This document shows, piece after piece, positions 21,045 to 32,121 of a stretch of 64,000 nt of DNA. Both the position numbers and the translations under genes were made by a program. The first letter of the stretch is position 1, and the number at the start of each line of letters is the position of its first letter. This DNA is from Lyophyllum atratum (taxonomy: Eukaryota; Basidiomycota; Agaricomycetes; Agaricales; Lyophyllaceae). Location: the NCBI GenBank assembly GCA_014905825.1, contig JACGCN010000014.1:1240001-1304000 (forward strand). The letters run 5' to 3'. The notes beneath the pieces are model-generated. The model saw nothing but the letters and a program-made list of their open reading frames with translations, was not told where the DNA came from and made no database searches.

Positions 21045-24000
21045 ATGGCTAACGTCATGCCTTCTGCTGTCTGCTCTGAATGCAACGAAAAATTCCCGGC
21101 CGAAACGCTACACAAGGCCCAGTCCCTGCGCGACACTCATCGTCGCGGCTGCAAGTCTAGTATTAAAGTCAATTACTCCAATGGATCCATTGAAGTTAGA
21201 CGTGATGTGGAGACTGGCCTGCTCATGTGCTATTGCTCAGTCAAGCCTGAAGGGCATGGCTTCAAGGCCACAATCAGTCTTACACGGCATGTCAAGAACT
21301 CTGAATGTCAATGGTTGGGAAAGGTGCGTTTATGTGCAGTTTTGCACCAGCTTTTCTGGGGTTATTTATAGCTTCTCGGATGCAAGGTTTCAGACACTGG
21401 GCAGGACACAGCCATAGACGTGGTGAATAGGCACTGCCTCACGGTATGCAGACGATGCGCCAATATTGCCTTGTCAGAAAACTAATATTGCATCAGGGTA
21501 TTGGAGCTGAAGACCCATCAAGCTCTACAGATGTGGATCACATTTCTGGTTTTATGGTATGCACCTCTTTATAATGATGTCTTTCTTTAAAACCTCATCA
21601 ACTTTCTGAAGGATCAAGCCCGCACAGATCCTTGTTCGGACTCAACGGTGAGTTCACCCCCATATGCAATAATAGCTTTCTCGAAGTTATTATTACCAGA
21701 ATGGTAGAGATCAAGCCACCAACCTCCATACCCACATGGAGTCCGAACTGTTGTCACACACATATCTCTCACAGATTGGCCTCGCAGTCAATACCAGGAT
21801 AAACTGTTTGATCTGTCTCTCATGCAGGGTCGCACTCTCCTCTGTGCAAGTCATCTCTCATTTTGGAGAGTGCCATGTGAAGTCTGGCGTACGACTTGAC
21901 CACACGAAGCTTAGGGAAGCAGTAACTGAAATGATGATCAACGCCAAACTTCCAGAGATGCCTAGTCAGCCCATCCTAGAGCTACAAGGCCTTGCGTTGC
22001 ATGACGGTATGGCGTGCGCCATTTGCGACAAGGTCTATGGCAAAAAGTCGACTATATCAAAACATCACCGCTTGCACCACCCTGATGATCCATTTCCCAA
22101 GGAGTGGAAATCAGTGAAAGCCCAACAGCTCAATAAATCACAGTATAAGTCATACTTCAGAGTCAATCCACGCACAAGGCCTGCCACTAGTCCGGACGAG
22201 GAGATCATTGCTGCCTTGCGCCAAAAGCAGATTGAACTTGATGGAACAGCTTCTGTCAACAGGTTGGATTTACGGCTTGTAAGCCCTTGGTTGAAGTCGA
22301 CACATTGGCTGGATCTCGTGGAGGGGAAAAGTGTCCCAGCTCTGCTAGCTTTGGTTGCACCTGCCACCGAAGAGGAACTTCCAGGTCTGGTGCCTGCAGT
22401 GCATTGCCTGTTTGCTAAGGCGGAGGAACATTTTGATCTCCTTCCCGAGCTTGTCCTGCAGCGTCTCAACTCTCCTGACCCTGCCAAGGAGTACGTTGGC
22501 AATATTAATTTTCTTGCAAGATAGCATTAACTGGTTTGCATCGCAGAGGCATAAACAACACCCCTTTCCATCGTCATCAAGACCACAAAGAAAGAATGAA
22601 GCAATATGTCTTGCCTGTGATCAAGCTGGTTGCGATGTTATTGCGAAGCAGCAATCTCATCTCCTACGATCTTCCTCCCAGCCTCTGTGCCAATTTGGAT
22701 GACCTTCGAGAAACTTTGGTCACCTCCTCTCCAGAGGACAGCTCTGTCAAGATTCATTGCATCCTTATAACTTTGTGGACAACCACTTGGGTCAAAACCA
22801 ATGATCGTCTCTTTCCTGACCCCACTATCAACATGCTCGCCCTCTCAATGCTCCAACAGGATGGTTCATTTAAACATCCTAAGCACACTACAGGCCCCAT
22901 TGCGAAGCTCGAATATTGCATGCGAATGGACTTCATGGTGGAAATCAGCCAGAAGAGCAGTACTCTGGGCAGCTTAGGACACGCACATGAAGCACAGAGC
23001 CTTGAGCCTTGGTACACAGAAAAATATGACTCAACATTCAATGCTCTACGTTCACTGCAACATCGTGCCACTACAATCACACAAACAACCATGGGATTGC
23101 CACGTGTATGGTGGAGGGACCGAAAGACCTATCAGTCAATGCTTTATGAGGGCCATCATATTGACTTTGCGGACATTCAAAAGCTGTTTGTTGCATTGGA
23201 ATGTGCCACTGTACAGACATGGGAGCATGACATTCTATGTGGCTTGGATATCTCAGTTTCTTACAAGGAACTTTTGGACGATCTCACCAACACTACTGTT
23301 GGATATTCATTCATATCGGATACTCGCAATCCTTTTTGTCAAGATCGAAACCTGCTCTTCACTGCCATCCTCAAAGATGCGACTCTTCGCCAGCGATTCA
23401 TTGCCGAGGTGGATGAGCATGGAAAGCCAATTTGGAATCAGATGGCATTAAAAGCTTGGCTGTTTAACTACTCCAAATTTGAAGGCCTCTTGCTGGTGCG
23501 CGGAGAGATGCTTGGTGGGGCACCTGGACGTATGACGGAGCTCACCGCAATGACATATAGGAACATTCCCACCAGCACCCACCGCAATTTTGTAGGCTTT
23601 GCATTGTACCTCGCCATGCTTGTTATGTACCACAAAGGCACCTCAATGACACAGTCAGAGAAGCTGGTACCACATGCATTTGATGCTGTCACTGCAGATC
23701 TTATCATTCAAGATCTTGCTATTGCTCGTCCCTTCGCCGAACTTGCTGCTGTCATATGCTATCCTGCCAGTCCCAGTGTTCACCAAGTTTACCGCGACCA
23801 TCTTTTTGTCAATAATGGCAGGCTTTTTACAACAACTGAGATCTCTAGCATCATGCAGTCATACTCTGTTCCTATTGTCAAGTTTCCGATAGGTGTTCAT
23901 TCATGGCGTCATATCTGCCTCGCCTTTAAACGAAAACTGGCTCCCGCCCTCGAGCAGCTTGTTGAAGAGCAGGACTTTGACACTGTTGAAGCTAGACAGG

Positions 24001-26648
24001 CTACACACAGCCGAAGGACGGAGAATCGGATATATGCACTGAGTGCTGATGCACTGGCTGGTGTTGCTGAAGATGTCCTGCCCCTCTACCTTGATGCCAG
24101 CACTGATTGGCAAATTGTTGCTCGAGTTGTTCCTGGTGGACTTGGGCTTTCATATCGTAATGCTTTGATGAAGCATTTTGACAACCTTGTCAGTTCCGGC
24201 ATCATTACATGTAGCCATCTTGGTCCTCCTTCAAACCCTCCAACCGCACAAGCGTATACAAATGACTTGGCTCAAATAATTCCTGACTTGACCAAGTCAC
24301 TCTCCGAATCTGTTGTGGCAAGCCTAGGGCCTACAATTCATGACATTGTTCAGAATGCCGTCAGAGAGGCTTTGAAAAGTGAGGCAATATTAGTTTTCTT
24401 GCCAGATAATATTTAACTTCTTTGTTTTAGCACTTCCGTCTTCATCAAGCCCAAGAATGCCTCTTTCCGCAATTGAAAAATCACCACATGGTTTGACCGA
24501 TGTGAATGATGAGTTGGAATATGTTGATGAGCTGGCAACCCTCCCAAATAATGCAGCGGTTGCTGATGATCAATCTTCCATATTCTGTGATGCCAGCCGT
24601 CCACCCGACCACGACGATACTGGGGTGCAAAATCAGTTGGAACATGTTCATGGCCCACCAATCAATCCAAATACTGAAGATCGGTGTCTTGTCTCTAATC
24701 ATCCTAGTCATCTGCTTGACCATGGTTAGCCATGTTTTGCAATAATATCTTGCTAGAAAGCTAATATTTACCTTTGTCTTAGCTTCCCTTGAACAGCGTG
24801 CATTGTATGCATTGCAAGTTGTGCTAGGCCGCCCTGATGCAATATGGAGCTGCCCAGAACAACAAGATGCCATGCTAGCTATTCTTGCACACGACACGGA
24901 TGTTTGCATCGTTCTACGCACTGGTGCTGGAAAGACGATGCTGGCAGTCATTCCTACCTTGCTTGAAGGAAGTCTTGTCACAGTCGTCATTCTTCCTCTC
25001 AAGTCTTTACTTGCGGATTATAAACACAAATTCGACAAGATGGCGATTCAATATGAGGAATACCTGGGTCCTCCAGATGATGACTATCCTGTGATCACGG
25101 GTGTCAAAAAGCTCATTTTGGTCACAGTGGACAAAGCCCGCACGCCAGGATGGAAGCAAGCTATAGCCAAAGTCCATGAAACCACAGGCATCAAAAGGAT
25201 TGTGTTCGATGAATCACACTATGGTTTGACGGGCACCTTTCGCGCAGCTCTTCTCAACCTACAAGAGTTACGGAGCATTCCTGTTCAAATATGCCTCCTG
25301 TCCGGTACCATACCTCCGTCCTCCGAAAAGGCTTTGCTTTCCGCATTTGGAATGGCCAAATCAACTGTCATGATTCGCAGTGGTACAGATCGACCAGAAC
25401 TGCGCTACATTGTAAAAGCAGCAAGCAAGACTTCAGAGGACATACATATTTTGGCCGTGCAAGTAGTCAGAGAAGAGTTGGCAAAGTCTTCTAGTCAAGA
25501 TCGTGGCCTGATTTTTGTGCCATACATAGATGAAGGGAAGGCACTTGCTCAGCTGCTGGGATGCGAGTTTTATCATGGCGGTGAAGACCTTTCTGATGAT
25601 GATCGCCTCAAAGTCTTCCGCAACTGGAATGGTGGCGACAAGAGAATCATGGTCTGTACTGCAGCATTTGGTGCGGGCAATGATTACCCACATGTCCGCT
25701 TCGTTGTGCATGCCAACACTCCTAGAGAGATGATTGGATTTGTTCAGGAGGTCTCCAGAGCTGGCAGAGATGGCCAAGCAGCCAATTGCTATACTTTGCC
25801 AAAGCTAGGGGTCCAAAGACCACCATCATTACCTGAAGATTATCCTGGAAATATGGCAATTTGGGAAATGATATATTCATCAAATACTTGCATTCGCTTT
25901 CTCATTACCAAGTTCAACGATGGAGTGGGCGTGCATTGTAAAGACCAGCCCAGGGCTATGAACTGTAGTCGTTGTGAGAAACAGTATAATGCCACGACAG
26001 CATTAACTGCTTTGACAGGCTCAAATTTGTATGCCAATCTCTCTTGTTTAACGTGTCTCAGTCTAATCACCCTTTAGATCCTTGAAGCGCAAGTACAATG
26101 AATCCCATTCAGTTTTCGAAGAGCAGCTGGCCATTGCCAAGAAACACAAGTCAGATCGCCTTACTGTGGCTTATGACTATGTGACTAGTTTTGAGCAAGC
26201 CTTGTCACTATTTTCGGGCAGCTGTGCATTTTGTCAAGCATATGGGCAAGACACAGGAAGCCACGGCATATTTCAGTGTCCCACATTGAATCAGCATGTT
26301 CAGGATGTCAGTGTGCAGACATATCAAGCATGGCAGCGTACAATTCGTTATAAGCCTTCCTGTGGCCGTGTATGCTGGTTCTGCCATATCCCTCAGCATG
26401 GCGGTGACACCCTCCATGGCACAATTCAGAAGAATGGCGCCGGCTGCACAAGGAAGGATATTGTTGCTCCTCTTGGATTTGCAATCTACCACATTTTACA
26501 TCTGCGGGACCAAGCAGAGGTTCATTTTGGAGTCAAATGGGACACCTTGGATGCATACACCTCATGGTTAAACAGTAGTCCCATGAGTGGTCATCGCACA
26601 AACTTATCTGCAGTCTTCTTGTGGTACGCTTCAATGCTTCTTGCATGA
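21045..26648 (+). CDS. OrsD-type zinc finger / tyrosine-recombinase-like / RecQ helicase fusion
   Basis: My model has nine exons and 1726 aa: 21045-21323, 21372-21443, 21497-21556, 21612-21647, 21700-22490, 22547-24378, 24431-24724, 24783-26028 and 26078-26648. N-terminal Cys/His clusters include an OrsD-like finger (C185, C188, H203, H208) and a C2H2 finger (C255, C258, H271, H275/276). The middle has a tyrosine-recombinase-like set: R741 (GRMTEL), K776, H864-S-W-R867-H, H900 and Y909; the H900 to Y909 spacing is the classical one. The C-terminal helicase has motif I RTGAGKT (K1172), motif II DESH (D1264), SGT, motif V TAAFGAGNDYP and motif VI SRAGRDG (R1447, R1450), then a Cys/His-rich end. 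RecQ proteins unwind DNA 3' to 5'. The fusion would fit a DNA-mobilising enzyme. The helicase call is firm; the recombinase call is inference. Five introns carry the shared palindrome. Confidence 0.88.
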
Positions 26649-26746
26649 TTCAGTTAGATATGCCTACCTATGTTCCAGGTTCCATATATGTTCCAGTAGA
26701 ATGATCGGTATTACTGAATGTCATGTGATTCCTCAATGAATGAATG

Positions 26747-27667
26747 AAGTGGGATGAAGCATGACGCTGGTCTTAGCTGTGTTTTTCCCGTGGGATGTGT
26801 TTGGGCAATACTAACTTTCTTGGAAGATGATATTGTAGATGACGAAGGCAGTGAGCGTGTTTGGACTGTATTCAGACTTGGTGGGAAAGCTGAGGTTGGC
26901 TCTGCGAGCGTTCTTTGCTCCCCCCCGGCTTCGAAATGAAGGGGGGAAGAGTGGGATGAAGCATGACGCTGCGGGAGGCCTGGTTAGAGGCTTAGGGCGT
27001 GGGACGTATCTGGGAAACTTAGCGTCGGGTCCGAACGACGAGGAGGACGGTTACGAGGTGAACTCTGTTTGCGAGTGTTCTGCGACGAGTGTTCCTTGCC
27101 CCCCCGGCTTCGGAATGAAGCTGGGAAGAGTGGGATGAAGCATGACACTGCGGGAGTCCTGGTTAGAGGGTTAGGGTTCTTGCGACGGTCAAAAAAAAAA
27201 GGGCTCTGTTACGACTGCAAATTCTGCGCGCTACGAGGTGAAATCTGACATGATTCAGACGTGCTATGATCTCGAACCGCTGAAGATATCGAACGTGGAG
27301 AGCCGACGTGCTTTGCTCCCCCCCGGCTTCGAAATGAAGTTGGGAAAGAGTGGGATGAAGCATGACGCTGGTCTTAGCTGTGTTTTTCCCGTGGGATGTG
27401 TTTGGGCAATACTAACTTTCTTGGAAGATGATATTGTAGATGACGAAGGCAGTGAGCGTGTTTGGACTGTATTCAGACTTGGTGGGAAAGCTGAGGTTGG
27501 CTCTGCGAGCGTTCTTTGCTCCCCCCCGGCTTCGAAATGAAGGGGGGAAGAGTGGGATGAAGCATGACGCTGCGGGAGGCCTGGTTAGAGGCTTAGGGCG
27601 TGGGACGTATCTGGGAAACTTAGCGTCGGGTCCGAACGACGAGGAGGACGGTTACGAGGTGAACTCT
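26747..27667. repeat. Direct ~320-bp duplication, 601 bp apart
   Basis: 26747-27066 and 27348-27667 appear identical. Each includes two shorter sub-repeats with CGGCTTCGAAATGAAG and GTGGGATGAAGCATGACGCT. Each also includes an intron-like stretch, CAATACTAACTTTCTTGG...GATGATATTGTAG. The spacer 27067-27347 holds a third, diverged sub-repeat. Confidence 0.9.
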
Positions 27668-27708
27668 AGTTATATATCTTCGAGAACCATAGCCATGGTT
27701 ACATGTGT

Positions 27709-28190
27709 CAGAATGTATACCAGCAGATCATCGCTGCCATATGCTTTTGCAAACCATGGCCATGGTCTCCGATACAATGTATCGGAAAAGATACATCGAT
27801 CATCGCTGCCATATGCTTTTGCAAACCATGGCCATCGTCTCCGATACAATGTATCGGAAAAGATACATGTGCTGGAGCAGAATTGGTGCTGAGCCTCCGG
27901 GTAGGGGGCAAACCAGGCAGGTATCAGAATGTATCAGACCAGGTGTCCCTGCCATACATTCTTGAAAACTATGGCTAGATACAATGTATCTGAATGTATC
28001 GGAGCAGGTATCGTATTTCTGATACATTGTATCTCAATGTATCTGAATGTATCGGAGCAGGTATGGTATTTCTGATACAATGTATCGGAATGTATCGGAA
28101 TCGTAGCAGTGTTCAATGTATCAGAAAAGGATACGCGTATATGGTGTATCTGAGCAGTGTATCCATGTCAAAATGTATCGGAGCACATGA
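27709..28190. repeat. Array of TGTATC(G/T)GA palindromic motifs
   Basis: More than a dozen TGTATC/GATACA words occur in about 480 bp, several as the palindrome CCGATACAATGTATCGG. A 70-bp unit starting ATCATCGCTGCCATATGC is repeated twice in tandem from about 27727. It could be a cluster of protein-binding sites or the stem of a small inverted-repeat element. Confidence 0.8.
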
Positions 28191-28220
28191 TGTAATTCTA
28201 TCATTATTGTAGCGGTAGAA

Positions 28221-28246
28221 AATATTATCTTTCTAGAAAGGTAGAA
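28221..28246. other. Orphan intron-type palindromic element
   Basis: AATATTATCTTTCTAGAAAG resembles the two-arm core of the shared intron element, but no flanking exons are visible. Confidence 0.4.
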
Positions 28247-28507
28247 AGACAAGTAATTGAAAACATGCATGTATTAGTATTTCCCCGTGCCAATGTGCAC
28301 TACCTCTCTTAAACCTTTTTATGTTTTCGCCACTTGGGATCCTTCTCATTTAGCTCAGCCAACACTTTCGCTTCCGTGTTCTCAGCACATTCCGTCATTA
28401 TCTGGCATAGTGTTTTTGCGATTTTGGGTCCTTCTGGTTCAGCTCAGCCGATTTTCACTTGTATTCATGTAAATGGTGTCTGATACGATGAGATTAATAT
28501 GTAACCA

Positions 28508-28536
28508 TAAATAATATCTTTCAAGAAAGATACTAT
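28508..28536. other. Orphan intron-type palindromic element
   Basis: AATAATATCTTTC AAGAAAGATACTATT is an almost perfect hairpin of the same kind as the intron elements, in non-coding sequence 220 bp before the gene A promoter. Confidence 0.45.
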
Positions 28537-28647
28537 TGTCTGAACACTGCCGTATGCATAACAACTAGCATCGATAGATATGTGATGCCTATTTGGTGAT
28601 ATTGATGTTTAATTCATCAGTAATGTGTTTGGTCATGTTTGGCTTTT

Positions 28648-28754
28648 CAAGCTATATAAACTCAGTGCCCCATCACATAGTTTTCCCCCCCCTTCTTGAT
28701 CAGTTCTTGCTGTGCACAGCATCTGCTTACATAAGCACTATCTCATCCACATCA
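28648..28754 (+). promoter_or_regulatory. Core promoter of gene A
   Basis: TATATAAA lies at 28653-28660, an eight-C run at 28685-28692 and GCTTACATAAG at 28725-28735, with the ATG at 28755. This matches the B and C promoters element by element. Confidence 0.7.
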
Positions 28755-31700
28755 ATGGCAGCAGTATGTCGCAATAATAGCTTTCTGGGAACCTATCATT
28801 AATTTTTTCTGCAGCACAACAATTCTGTATTGTACAAAGTAAGCTAATTGCAATAATAGCTTTCTAGCCAACTAATATTCATAACACCTTTAGCCACCTG
28901 GTTTGAACTTCTCATCTGTGAGTGATGAACAGGACTACTTTTCAAAACCCGTATTGATATCCTGCTTGAGAATCACCCTGATCCAGCTTCTCCAAAGTTC
29001 TTCGATAGGCTAAAATCCCACATTATTGGTTGGGGTATTGTCTGTATTGCCACTACAGATGATGGGCGCCGCACGACGCCACTCTTGTTGAATGTCTGGA
29101 ACTCTTGTGATGAGACTTCCTTTGGCTTTGAACGTCTGCTCATGATGACCAACAATGGCACCAGCATTGATCGCTTCAATCCTGCACATGCAATTGTTAT
29201 TGGTTCACATCGCGACGCTCTAGCCCAGCCTTTGAGTGCAACAGCTGCAGGTGCGACCCAGGTCTCGTGGGCGCCAACACACCACGAGAATCACATAAAC
29301 TCCCTCATGATTGATGGCCGTCTTCGCCAGAAGCTCATTGCGACAACGATGTGCAAAGAAGCACTTGGTGATCTTGCGGCCGCAGAAAAGACAATCAGCA
29401 CTTCTGGCATGTATCGCTCTGATAAGGCTGAAGCTCGAAAGCAAAGGGAGGAAGCTTTGGAGTATATAAGGAGAGAGGGAGCATGGCTAGCTGTGTTTTA
29501 CGACTTGGGTACGCTGATTGCAATAACAGCTTTCTTGAAAATTAATATTTAAATCTTTTTAGATACCATCGACCATGATGAAGAAGCCAAAGCTATGAAG
29601 ACATATCTCACCACCAATCAGGCTTTTTTCAATGCCAAGGATGGGACTGCTGATCCTCTCGCAGTCTTTTATCGTGAACTGCAAGGACATATGGTAGCGG
29701 ACATAGAGCGATATATCGGCCGATTTCTCAATCTCCGAATCAATGCTTCAGAGCAGATGCAGCTGCGTGCTGTGTTAAGCGACTACTATTGGACATCTGC
29801 TATAGCACGTCTTTCCAACTGGGATTATTTCCGGACCTCCCCTGAGTTGCAATTGCAGCAGCAGTACAAGTGGCATGTTGTTGGAAGTCAATTTGCTGGC
29901 CCCTTTGCACACATGGCAGTCCATCTTCTTGATGGATTGTGCTCGACATCTCTTAGGTCTAGTCCATATCATCCCAAGGCTTCTCCCCAGTCTCCATTCT
30001 TTGCTGGCCAGGTCCAGCACTTCCATAGGCTGGTCAGAAAACATCCGGATCACCGCCAAGTTCAGTATCACCTTTTGGATCGCCAATTCTTCCTTATTCT
30101 TGAAGAATGCTACAACACACATCTGCGTAGGCACCACAAATTTTTTGGACAACAAAAAGAGGGTGCTAGTGTTCATATCAGCATTTGGAACCAGGCATTC
30201 GAGGAGTATGCAGGCGATGTACTTGCGCAACTTGAGACGTGGGTTTGCAATCGCAAGGCGGCATACATTGGTGATCATGGTTCTCAGGACCTCCTCAGTG
30301 AAATCACCAACAAAATGAAATGGTACCTCCTTGGACAAGTGCACAACACATCCCCAAGCTGGCTTCCTCACCTCGACACCTGTGTTCCAATGATTGAGCT
30401 CAATTTCCTTCGTGCTATTGCAGATGAGATGACGGAACTCGCACAACCGGTTCTTCAGGCAAGTTTTTCTGCAATAATAGCTTTCTGGAAGCTAAATATT
30501 ATTCAGGTGCTTTCATATCTTGAGCCTGTCTTTCATGGTGCTACCAAGCGTGACTCAGAGGCTTCGCTTACTCTGACAAACATCATGGCTCAGGTCCATC
30601 AGACCCACCATCGAGGAGTCGACATTACACAACGAGGAGTCGACATCTTGAAGCTTTTTGGGACCATTTATGCAGCACGCCATACGGCTTTACGTGACAT
30701 GCATCAGATCAATGCACATCAATCCCCTCCTTATTTTGCACACCACTCGCCCCTTCTTCCAGCAAATGTGGACCATGACATTGCCAAAGGCATTTTGGAT
30801 GAATATGATGAAATATCGCTCCTCCTCAAAACTGCATTGTCAACAGCAAAGCCTGGCAAGCGTCCTTCCAGTAACGACATTAGTCTGGACATCTGGCGGC
30901 AGATTAGCAAGGTTGATCAGACAATGTTCAAAAATGTGATGGACAGGACAGGGTTTAAGTGGTGGACCAATGGAAACCTCAAAGTGCTTGAGTTACGTCA
31001 TCTGTCGCAGGCGATGTATATTGCGATCCATGTGCCCAGGACTTGGGACAAGGAACATTTGGCCTGTTCGTCTGTCCATAGGCTATTTGAGGTGATCAAA
31101 CAGGATGCCCATTTCCACACATGGTTTTTGTTGCCGCCACCTCCCATGGTCACTTTCCCTTCCCTTGGCAATATTGTGAACCAACGTGCAGTTCGGGAGG
31201 CTTCCATGCTCGTTGATCTGGCGGCGCTTTTGGAGCTGTTGCTTTTTCCACCAGCATATTCTATTGAAGCGACTGACGATGAAGGCAAGAAGACCTTTAA
31301 GCTCACCATCGATGGAAGCACCCTCTGGAATGCAGCAGTTGAGGTAAGAGCCTCCTTTACAATAACATTTTTCTAGGAATCTGACATTTATTCAGAATGC
31401 GCTCAGAACATTGGTGATCCTTGAACGATGTGACCATAGCAAAAGGAAGGACATGGAACTTCTGGCACCTGTCTACCCTTCCCAAATCACTGAAATGCGT
31501 GCTCGTCTGGACATTCCAAAGCCTCTTGTAGCTAACAATGCTGAAGTTGTGGCGTATCTAACAACAGTTGGGCATCATGATGACCATCGATTTGCGTTGT
31601 ATCATCAGGAAGTGGAAAGATTGACAGGGAAGAATCACACAGTGTTTGATGTGCAGGGTTCATGTACGCATACAATTTTTTTATGTCCTTGATGCCTTTA

Positions 31701-31967
31701 CAAATTGCGTTCTGCAGCTTCTTACATGCAACAAGACAGTGCTGATCTGAAACGGCGGATTGAGCAGGTGAATGCTCCCAACACAACCGTACCAGGTAAG
31801 AATTAACTGTATGTATACGATAAAAAGGCTTGAGGAGCTTAACATTCGGTCTAGGAAACAGCAATTCTTCTGAGGATCACCAAGGCAGCAACAAACGTAC
31901 TCGAGTGCAATTTCCATCGCCTGTCGTTGTAAAAAAAGAACTAAAGTTGGAGGCTGATGCTAATTGA
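28755..31967 (+). CDS. Family gene A (complete), uncharacterised protein
   Basis: My model has nine exons and 928 aa: 28755-28763, 28815-28838, 28894-28917, 28971-29508, 29563-30458, 30507-31343, 31396-31663, 31718-31795 and 31855-31967. Three micro-exons (9, 24, 24 nt, phase 0) lead into an N-terminal domain (SHIIGWGIV). The 896-nt exon follows (LRAVLSDYYWTSAIARLSNW, VGSQFAGPFAH, LLDRQFF, HISIWNQAFEEY, NKMKWYLLGQVHN, IELNFLRAIADEMTEL), then a second body exon and a basic tail (NKRTR). The intron 30459-30506 has a GC donor (GCAAGT), is 48 nt long and has no stop in frame, so it could be retained as 16 extra residues. Introns at 28764, 28839, 29509 and 30459 carry near-identical palindromic elements. 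The junction at 28918-28970 is the least certain. No known domain recognised. Confidence 0.87.
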
Positions 31968-32121
31968 TTGTATTTGGTTTTATCTGATCAATCAATATTT
32001 GTTCCTGTTTGTATTCTCATGGTATATAAGCCTGAACACGATAGTCAATGCTTTTCCCCCCTTCTCTGTCAATTCAACTATCATTCTCTGTGTTGTTGCT
32101 TACATAAGCTGAGTTTATCCA

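Larger units (their letters stand above)
26649..28640. other. Repeat-filled intergenic region between helicase gene and gene A
   Basis: I see no gene. The region contains a direct duplication (26747-27066 and 27348-27667), an array of TGTATC motifs (27709-28190) and two palindromic intron-type elements (28221-28246, 28508-28536). Short reading frames here are repetitive and lack splice-consistent extensions. Confidence 0.7.

Noticed and set aside
22065..22502. Antisense protein genes opposite the helicase and family genes
   Set aside because: These frames mirror strongly coding sense exons, end at intron positions and lack their own promoters or conserved features.
27160..27180. GTTAGAGGGTTAGGGTT as a telomere remnant
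   Set aside because: Only about two TTAGGG-like units occur, with another isolated one near 52430. A telomere or interstitial telomere tract would need a longer array.
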